A stretch of 12,726 nucleotides of DNA from an uncultured Bacilli bacterium. GTDB lineage: Bacteria; Bacillota_I; Bacilli_A; RF39; UBA660. Below, piece after piece: positions 7,784 to 12,726 of this stretch (positions are counted from its first letter, which is position 1; every line of letters begins with the position of its first letter). The notes beneath the pieces were generated by a model, which did not search any database, had not been told where the DNA came from, and worked only from the letters and a program-made list of their open reading frames with translations. A program made the translations under genes and the position numbers. The DNA is taken from contig CAOOMX010000037.1 in assembly GCA_948497845.1 (NCBI GenBank), positions 1 through 12,726 on the forward strand, in the 5' to 3' direction.

Positions 7784-10336
7784 TTAATCACCCTTTTTTA
7801 TTTCTTGTTTTAATTCATATAAATAATTTAATGCTTCTATTGGTGTCATATTCATAGGATCAATCGCTTCTAACTTGTTTTTTAAAAGATCTTCTTTTTT
7901 AGGCTCTTCTATAAAATCCATTCTTAGCTGTACTTTATCCTCTTCAGTTGTTTGTTTTTTCTTATTCGTTTCATATTCATTTAATATGGTTTGGGCTCTT
8001 TCAATTAGTTTATCAGGCATATGTGCAAGTTTAGCTACATGTATTCCATAACTTTTATCAACTGAGCCATTCTTTACTTTATGCAAGAAAGTTATTGTAT
8101 CGCCTTGTTCAATGGCACTTACATGAACATTTTTGATATTATGATACTTTCTTTCTAATTTTGTTAATTCGTGATAGTGAGTGGAAAAAAGCGTAATAGC
8201 ATGAATATTTTCACTAATATATTCTAAGATAGCTTGTGCTAAACTCATACCATCATAGGTAGCTGTTCCTCTACCTAATTCATCAAATAATATTAAACTT
8301 TTATCTGTAGCTCCAATAATTGCATTTCTAGCTTCTTTCATTTCAACCATGAATGTTGATTCGCCACTTACCAGATCATCACTGGCCCCTATACGTGTAA
8401 ATATTTTATCTATAATAGGTAGTTCAGCTTTTTTAGCAGGAACAAAAGAGCCTATTTGAGCCATAATAACAATAATGGCAAGTTGTCGCATATAGGTAGA
8501 TTTACCACTCATATTAGGCCCTGTAATTAAAAGTGTATCTGTTTTGTTTTCTAAAATACAATCATTTACTACATATTCACTTTTACTAACGATTTCTACA
8601 ACGGGGTGTCTTCCATCAATAATTCTTATGTTTCCTTCTTCGTTTAAGCTAGGCTTAACTAAATTGTATTCTTCGCTACATACCGCAAGAGATGTTATAG
8701 CATCAATATCACTTATTATATTAGCTGTATTCTTTAGTTTTATTACCTCCTTTTTTAAAGTACTTTTTATATCACAAAATAATTTATACTCCAATTCAAT
8801 AATCTTTTCTTCTGCATTCAAAATCATGGCTTCTTTTTCTTTTAAATCTGGAGATATATAACGTTCACAGTTTGTAAGTGTCTGTTTTCTAATCCATCCC
8901 CATTCTTCTTTAATTTGATTCTTTTGCCCATTAGAAACTTCTATAAAATAACCAAAAACTTTATTAAAACCTACTTTTAATGTTTTAATGCCAGTTTGTT
9001 CTTTGATACTTGCCTCAAATTGAGCAACAAAGTCTTTGCCACCACTACGTATACTTCTTAATTCATCTAATTCTTCATTGTATCCAGACTTAATTATATT
9101 TCCATCATGAATAGAAATCGGTGGATTTTCATCAATTGCACTTTCTAATAATTGATATATTTCATTATGGGTATTTAATTCATAATTAAACCCTATTTGG
9201 GTAATGATTTCCTTAATTTTAGGTAATACCTTTAAGCTTCTTTTTAATTGTAATAAATCCCTAGCATTTAAAGAACCATTTATAATTTTACCTGCAAGTC
9301 GTTCAATATCATAAACTTCATATAAATTATTTCTTAATTCATCTTTCAAAATAAATTCATTATTTAAAATTTCAATCTTTTCATATCTTGCTTCAATAGC
9401 TGTTTTATTTTTTAATGGATTTAATACCCATGATTTTAATTTTCGGCTCCCCATGGCTGTTTTACACTTGTCTAACAGCCATACGAGAGAATAGGTTCTT
9501 TCTTTTAATCTTATCGTCTCTACTAATTCTAGGTTACGTATGGTATGTACATCCATTTCTAAAAAGTTAGCTTTTTTAATGTATTCTACTTTATCTATTA
9601 AACTTAAATCTTTTAATTGTCTTTGGTCCAGATAATAGAATAAATGCATGACTCCACTTTTAGCTCTTACATCGATTATACTATCAAATAATGCTTTGTA
9701 TTTTGTTTCTAGAATATCTTCTGATATGGTTACTTCAATTCCATATGTATTTTTTAATGTATCTATTAATTCAGTATTTAAATTGTCCAACAATACTACT
9801 TCTTTAATATTATAATTTAGGATTTCATTCATTAGTTTCTCTAAATTATTTTCTATTGTTAAACTAGCTAAATATCCTGTTGATATATCCATAATCGTTA
9901 AGATAATTATATCTTGAAAAAACAATACACTAGCTATATAAGATGCGTCTTTATCACTTAATAAATCGTTATCTGTAATCGTTCCTTTACTAAATACTTC
10001 AGTTACACCACGTTTTACCATTCCTTTGGTATTTTTAGCATCTTCTAATTGTTCACAAATGGCTACTCGATAACCTTTATTTACAAGCTTTTCTATATAT
10101 GTTTTTACTGTATGATGCGGCACTCCACACATTGGTACTTTTTCATCCAAGCCTGCTACACGCCCCGTTAAAGTTAGTTCAAGTTCTCTTGATGCTGCTA
10201 GTCCATCTTCAAAAAATAATTCATAAAAATCCCCTAAACGATAAAAAAGTAACTCGTTTGGATATTTATCTTTAATTTCCATATATTGTTGCATCATTGG
10301 ACTTAAACTTTTTCTGTCTACTTCACTTCTTTTCAT
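7784..10336 (-). CDS. mutS: DNA mismatch repair protein MutS
   Basis: Recognises base mismatches and small loops in newly replicated DNA and recruits MutL. At 850 residues it has the full MutS1 length. The mismatch-reading motif is Phe37-Tyr-Glu39 in GDFYELFF. The ATPase shows Walker A GPNMSGKST (606-614), STFMVEM, Walker B LILFDE (681-686), and FSTHYHELT in the switch region. QLRMDF at 803-808 fits a sliding-clamp-binding motif, and the C-terminal end (about 826-848) looks like the oligomerisation helices. The ATG has GGGAG upstream. It is the first gene of a pair with the ABC exporter. mutL, often next door in Bacillota, is not in the window. Confidence 0.98.
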   Translation of the reverse strand: MKRSEVDRKSLSPMMQQYMEIKDKYPNELLFYRLGDFYELFFEDGLAASRELELTLTGRVAGLDEKVPMCGVPHHTVKTYIEKLVNKGYRVAICEQLEDAKNTKGMVKRGVTEVFSKGTITDNDLLSDKDASYIASVLFFQDIIILTIMDISTGYLASLTIENNLEKLMNEILNYNIKEVVLLDNLNTELIDTLKNTYGIEVTISEDILETKYKALFDSIIDVRAKSGVMHLFYYLDQRQLKDLSLIDKVEYIKKANFLEMDVHTIRNLELVETIRLKERTYSLVWLLDKCKTAMGSRKLKSWVLNPLKNKTAIEARYEKIEILNNEFILKDELRNNLYEVYDIERLAGKIINGSLNARDLLQLKRSLKVLPKIKEIITQIGFNYELNTHNEIYQLLESAIDENPPISIHDGNIIKSGYNEELDELRSIRSGGKDFVAQFEASIKEQTGIKTLKVGFNKVFGYFIEVSNGQKNQIKEEWGWIRKQTLTNCERYISPDLKEKEAMILNAEEKIIELEYKLFCDIKSTLKKEVIKLKNTANIISDIDAITSLAVCSEEYNLVKPSLNEEGNIRIIDGRHPVVEIVSKSEYVVNDCILENKTDTLLITGPNMSGKSTYMRQLAIIVIMAQIGSFVPAKKAELPIIDKIFTRIGASDDLVSGESTFMVEMKEARNAIIGATDKSLILFDELGRGTATYDGMSLAQAILEYISENIHAITLFSTHYHELTKLERKYHNIKNVHVSAIEQGDTITFLHKVKNGSVDKSYGIHVAKLAHMPDKLIERAQTILNEYETNKKKQTTEEDKVQLRMDFIEEPKKEDLLKNKLEAIDPMNMTPIEALNYLYELKQEIKKGD

Positions 10337-10356
10337 AACTCTTACTCCCTTTTGTA

Positions 10357-10365
10357 ATTATAACA
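10357..10365 (-). promoter_or_regulatory. Extended -10 promoter upstream of mutS
   Basis: The minus strand reads TGTTATAAT, a perfect TATAAT hexamer (10357-10362) with the upstream TG of an extended -10. It is about 20 nt from the mutS start. No good -35 is visible at 17 nt, which extended -10 promoters tolerate. It implies that mutS and the ABC gene can be transcribed independently of the HAD gene. No terminator is visible between the HAD stop and this promoter. Confidence 0.7.
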
Positions 10366-10414
10366 CGTTTTTAGAAATTAGAAAAAGGAAATCTACTCTT
10401 ACACTTTTTTATAG

Positions 10415-11137
10415 TTAGTTAATTTGGCATAATTCTTTTACATAATTATATAATTCACTATTTTGGGAAAAGTCAGCTTTAGCATAAAAATCAACAATGA
10501 CTTTTTCTTTCATAGACTGTACATCTTTGCTATTTTCACTTTTATATACAAAAATTGAAGTACCACCATGTTCTTTAATATATTTCATTGCATAATAGTC
10601 TGTTAGTCCATCTCCAATATATATGATACTAGAACAATCATCCATTCCATTTTTCTCTAAAATCTCTTTTATGGCAACAACTTTGTTTTCATCACTCATT
10701 AAAAAATCAACTCCAGTGGCTTCATGTTCTTGATTATAAGAAAAAACGGTTGCATAAATCTCTTTAAAATATGACGAAATGACTGTTTTTTCCAAAAAGA
10801 CTTTTACTCCTGAACTCAATAAATAATTACTAATATTATTTTGACATAGCATGTTTAAAAACTCTATTACTCCGTCATTATATTCAACTCTATCATAACC
10901 TAAAGAAAAATTTTCATCGGTCAATTTAAAACCTGCATTTTTAATGGTCTCAAAATATATATCATAGACAGCTTCATATAAACCAATATTTTTTGTCTTA
11001 GATCTTTTTTGTAATAATTCTAAAAACTGGGTATTATGTGCACCATCTTTCATACCACTTTTTTCTAAAATTTCAAACTTAGGTATTGAATATGGAGTTA
11101 ATGTTCCATCAAAATCATAAATAATAATTCTTTTCAT
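10415..11137 (-). CDS. HAD-superfamily phosphatase (phosphoserine-phosphatase-like)
   Basis: Soluble haloacid-dehalogenase-type hydrolase, likely a small-molecule phosphomonoesterase. It has 240 residues. Motif I is DFDGTL (8-13), with Asp8 the expected nucleophile and Asp10 the general acid/base. Motif II is LLSSG (106-110), a motif III Lys lies near 152-157, and motif IV is GDGLTD (175-180), which binds magnesium. A helical cap (about 15-85) lies between motifs I and II, as in subclass I enzymes. The layout resembles HAD-IB proteins such as phosphoserine phosphatase, but the substrate cannot be assigned. The start has AAGAGG upstream. It lies 78 nt before mutS on the same strand and downstream of a terminator, so it probably has its own promoter, although no convincing one was found. 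Confidence 0.85.
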   Translation of the reverse strand: MKRIIIYDFDGTLTPYSIPKFEILEKSGMKDGAHNTQFLELLQKRSKTKNIGLYEAVYDIYFETIKNAGFKLTDENFSLGYDRVEYNDGVIEFLNMLCQNNISNYLLSSGVKVFLEKTVISSYFKEIYATVFSYNQEHEATGVDFLMSDENKVVAIKEILEKNGMDDCSSIIYIGDGLTDYYAMKYIKEHGGTSIFVYKSENSKDVQSMKEKVIVDFYAKADFSQNSELYNYVKELCQIN

Positions 11138-11261
11138 TTAAACCTCTTTCTTAAATTTATTTAATAGCATGTATAAAGTATATAATAATCAAAAATAAAT
11201 AACAACAGGCTTTAGTAATTTCAAAAAAATCTTTCTACATACATTTGCTATAGATCAAAGT

Positions 11262-11307
11262 AAAAACAGGCTTAAATCATTCTTGTACAAAAATTTTGCC
11301 TGTTTTT
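11262..11307 (-). terminator. Intrinsic terminator after the surface-protein gene
   Basis: A perfect 10-bp inverted repeat, AAAAACAGGC (11262-11271) and GCCTGTTTTT (11298-11307), encloses a 26-nt loop in which AAAT/ATTT can extend the stem. Each strand has a run of five T at the 3' side, so it could work in both directions. Only the minus strand has a gene upstream (the surface protein, about 125 nt away). Confidence 0.75.
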
Positions 11308-11315
11308 CTATTATT

Positions 11316-11363
11316 CATCTTTCCTCTTTTTTTGATGAGACTAGGTCACATCTTTTCCTCTTT
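11316..11363 (-). repeat. Direct repeat carrying two RBS-ATG copies, flanking an imperfect palindrome
   Basis: Two copies of the same motif lie 33 nt apart: 11316-11329 and 11349-11363, differing by one inserted base. On the minus strand each reads AAAGAGGAAA(A)GATG, a ribosome binding site plus start codon. The upstream copy is followed at once by TGA (ATG-TGA). The other opens only a 13-codon frame that runs into the terminator. Between them, GATGAGAC-TAG-GTCACATC (11334-11352) is an inverted repeat with 7 of 8 matching positions per arm. It may be the trace of a duplication or of a deleted gene; function unknown. Confidence 0.5.
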
Positions 11364-11378
11364 AATTCCTTATATTTG

Positions 11379-11466
11379 CTTTGTAGCTTGTCTTGCACCG
11401 CAAGGACACGTAGACGAGCTTAATGGCAAAGCTACAGTTCTATTCTATATGGGTCTGACTGTGTCC
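11379..11466. other. GC-rich segment dense in inverted repeats across the surface-gene stop codon
   Basis: Bases 11381-11440 are about 48% GC (29 of 60), well above the surrounding sequence. Several mutually overlapping pairings are possible: TGTAGC (11382-11387) with GCTACA (11431-11436); AGCTTGTC (11385-11392) with GACGAGCT (11413-11420), one wobble on the plus strand; TTGC (11393-11396) with GCAA (11400-11403); GGACAC (11404-11409) with GTGTCC (11461-11466); AGCTT (11417-11421) with AAGCT (11429-11433) around a 7-nt loop. The TAG stop of the surface gene (11432-11434) lies in one arm. It could be a 3'-UTR structure, an antisense RNA or a recombination site; no known family was recognised. 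Confidence 0.45.
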
Positions 11467-12726
11467 CTGACCCTCCTGATAACTTTGCACCTGATACCAA
11501 ATTAAAGGTAGGACGTATTTCAAAGTATCCAAACACATTACTGCGAGCTATGTACCCTGTATAATAGACACGGAACACTCCGTCCGAAATGGATGATATG
11601 CGACTTATAGACCAATAATTTTTTTTAATTGACATCCAGTTACTAGCCGTTGCTTCTCTATAATCTTTTTCATTTTCATCATATCCAGGATAAGTCCAGT
11701 AAGTAGGCGTTGATGCATAATAATATTCATTTAAATATGGTAATCCTATTTTGGCATTGTATGTTGCGCTAATCTTATTTGCTCCTACTTCATAGTCATA
11801 TGCTGTTTTGGCATTTAAACTACGCATTTCAATATATGGACCGCCTCCTACATTCCATGTTGTTGTTGCTATTTTATTGGTCCATGTTGTTCCTAGATTT
11901 GTTAGGAATGTTCCATTTAAGCTTCTTGTATTTAATGTACTTTTACTCCATGTATTATCTTTACTACTTGATGATCCACTCCAATAAAAGGTGTTAGCAG
12001 TTGTTGACTGTGCTTCGGTTCCTATTTCTGCTGTTGTTGCATATGTTGCGTGGATTAATTTTACTTGATCTCCAAAAACTCCGATGATTCGGTATAGATT
12101 CGCACTTGGACATGTACTAGCTGTAGAACCAAAGCACACATAATTATTTGGGTTCGCTCCTGCATATCTATATGAATTATCCCCTGCGCCATTTGCTAGG
12201 GATGATGTATGATAATAGATTCCATTTGATCCTTGACTTGTATATAAAGATTTTACTTTGGCTGCTAATGTCGTTGTACTTGCACTGGTTGTTACACTTT
12301 TACTTACTACTGTTGATTCTTTTCCACTACTGTCTACTACCTTTACTCTTATACTATAATTCGTTTTACTAAACAAATTATTAAATGTGTAACTGTTTGT
12401 TGTTGCTGTTGTTGTACTAGTTGTCCATGTACTACCTCCATCTTTGCTATACATATATTTTGCTATATTACTACTTCCCTTTGTTGCACTCGCATTAACT
12501 GTAATTGAATTTGATGTTTGACTTGTTGATGTTATACTTGCTGTTGGATTTACATAATCAGTTGTTACTGATACACTATATACACTTGATTCTCTATTAT
12601 TGTTATCTACTACTTTTACTCTTATACTATATGATGTATTACTTGTTAATCCACTAAATGTATAACTATTAGTAGTTGATGTACTTGTTTGCGTTGTCCA
12701 GTTACTTCCTCCATCTTTACTATACA
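11432..12726 (-). CDS. C-terminal part of a large Fn3-repeat surface or secreted protein (5' end beyond window)
   Basis: Only the last 430 codons are in the window; the frame stays open to the right edge, so the Met at 12454 is internal. From the edge inward there is one nearly complete fibronectin-III-like unit, a second full unit (about 12553-12281), then a C-terminal module of about 280 residues. The Fn3 units share YSKDGGS-W, SYTF, YSIRVKVVD and end in VTT. The C-terminal module includes a region with AGDNSYRYAGANPNNYVCF, then a second Cys in STCP, then LYRIIGVFGDQVKLI, several Trp and aromatic clusters, and a final RPTFNLVSGAKLSGGSGTQ leading to DPYRIEL. This tail resembles a module (DUF6273-like) seen at the ends of repetitive extracellular proteins of gut Bacillota; the match is from memory. 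There is no LPXTG or C-terminal membrane segment, so any anchor must be N-terminal. Composition is Ser/Thr/Asn/Tyr-rich, fitting an extracellular adhesin-like role. Confidence 0.85.
   Translation of the reverse strand, partial: YSKDGGSNWTTQTSTSTTNSYTFSGLTSNTSYSIRVKVVDNNNRESSVYSVSVTTDYVNPTASITSTSQTSNSITVNASATKGSSNIAKYMYSKDGGSTWTTSTTTATTNSYTFNNLFSKTNYSIRVKVVDSSGKESTVVSKSVTTSASTTTLAAKVKSLYTSQGSNGIYYHTSSLANGAGDNSYRYAGANPNNYVCFGSTASTCPSANLYRIIGVFGDQVKLIHATYATTAEIGTEAQSTTANTFYWSGSSSSKDNTWSKSTLNTRSLNGTFLTNLGTTWTNKIATTTWNVGGGPYIEMRSLNAKTAYDYEVGANKISATYNAKIGLPYLNEYYYASTPTYWTYPGYDENEKDYREATASNWMSIKKNYWSISRISSISDGVFRVYYTGYIARSNVFGYFEIRPTFNLVSGAKLSGGSGTQSDPYRIEL
12281..12724 (-). repeat. Tandem Fn3-coding repeats, 273-bp period
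   Basis: The codons for YSKDGG start at 12724 and again at 12451, 273 bp (91 residues) apart. The similarity is visible in the DNA: the segment ending at 12726 and that ending at 12453 share CCTCCATCTTT, and ACTCTTATACTATA recurs near 12615 and 12343. At least one and a half units are in the window and the array continues beyond it. The units differ enough that they are not a very recent duplication. Confidence 0.85.

Noticed and set aside
11276..11318. A 13-codon minus-strand frame with a good ribosome binding site at the surface-gene 3' region.
   Set aside because: It runs through the terminator hairpin and is too short to support as a gene; recorded only as part of the direct-repeat finding.
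11404..11466. A possible tRNA on the plus strand: AGCTTAATGGCAAAGCT looks like a tRNA D-arm, and GGACAC/GTGTCC could close an acceptor-like stem.
   Set aside because: There is no T-arm (no GTTCGA-type sequence), the would-be anticodon stem encloses a 19-nt loop, total length is about 63 nt, and half of it is the antisense of the surface protein's coding end.
11296..11505. A 69-codon plus-strand reading frame.
   Set aside because: It overlaps the terminator, the repeats and the end of the surface gene on the other strand, has no ribosome binding site, and has no recognisable protein features.
12281..12724. CRISPR-like or phase-variable short repeats in the Thr/Ser codon runs.
   Set aside because: The repetition follows protein repeats with a 273-bp period and degenerate codons; there are no uniform spacers and no long homopolymer or short-unit tracts.
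69..12726. Possible use of the Mycoplasma-type code (TGA as Trp), since no gene in the window ends in TGA.
   Set aside because: All Trp codons I checked are TGG and every gene is full length under the standard code; absence of TGA among eight stops is expected at this base composition.

Overview
The window is a stretch of AT-rich bacterial chromosome. It is densely packed, uses AGGAG-like ribosome binding sites and has a T-box leader upstream of a tRNA-synthetase gene. It carries the Rel-Dtd gene pair and ends in a surface protein with fibronectin-III repeats. Together these point to a low-GC Bacillota (Firmicutes), probably a host-associated Bacilli-type lineage. That lineage guess rests on the overall character and on the style of the surface protein, not on a marker gene. 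All genes read cleanly in the standard bacterial code. The visible stops are TAA or TAG, never TGA, as expected at low GC.

Left part (1-4760): a minus-strand translation and stress block, rel -> dtd -> (T-box) -> aspS. Rel makes (p)ppGpp in response to uncharged tRNA, Dtd removes D-amino acids from mis-charged tRNA, and AspRS charges tRNA-Asp. AspS has its own near-consensus promoter and a T-box riboswitch with a GAC (Asp) specifier, so it should be induced when tRNA-Asp is uncharged. hisS, which often sits between dtd and aspS in Firmicutes, is absent. The most notable point here is that Rel keeps its synthetase residues but has replaced part of its hydrolase (HD) active site (HDxxED becomes HExxNN).

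Middle part (4760-10400): a plus-strand MATE/SpoVB-type lipid-linked glycan flippase is divergent from rel. It ends 1 nt from the stop of a convergent minus-strand pair, mutS -> ABC exporter. MutS (mismatch recognition) and the ABC half-transporter are separated by 2 nt and probably cotranscribed from an extended -10 promoter just upstream of mutS. mutL is not next to mutS.

Right part (10400-12726): a minus-strand HAD-type phosphatase, then an intergenic region of about 290 bp. That region holds a strong intrinsic terminator, a direct repeat carrying two ribosome-binding-site/ATG copies, and an unusually GC-rich segment full of inverted repeats that straddles the stop codon of the next gene. 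The last gene is the 3' end of a large secreted or surface protein. It has tandem Fn3 repeats (91-residue period) and a C-terminal module of about 280 residues, and it runs off the right edge.

Most of the window is ordinary core genome. The parts that merit attention are the degenerate Rel hydrolase site, the surface-protein C-terminal module, and the structured DNA around its stop codon.
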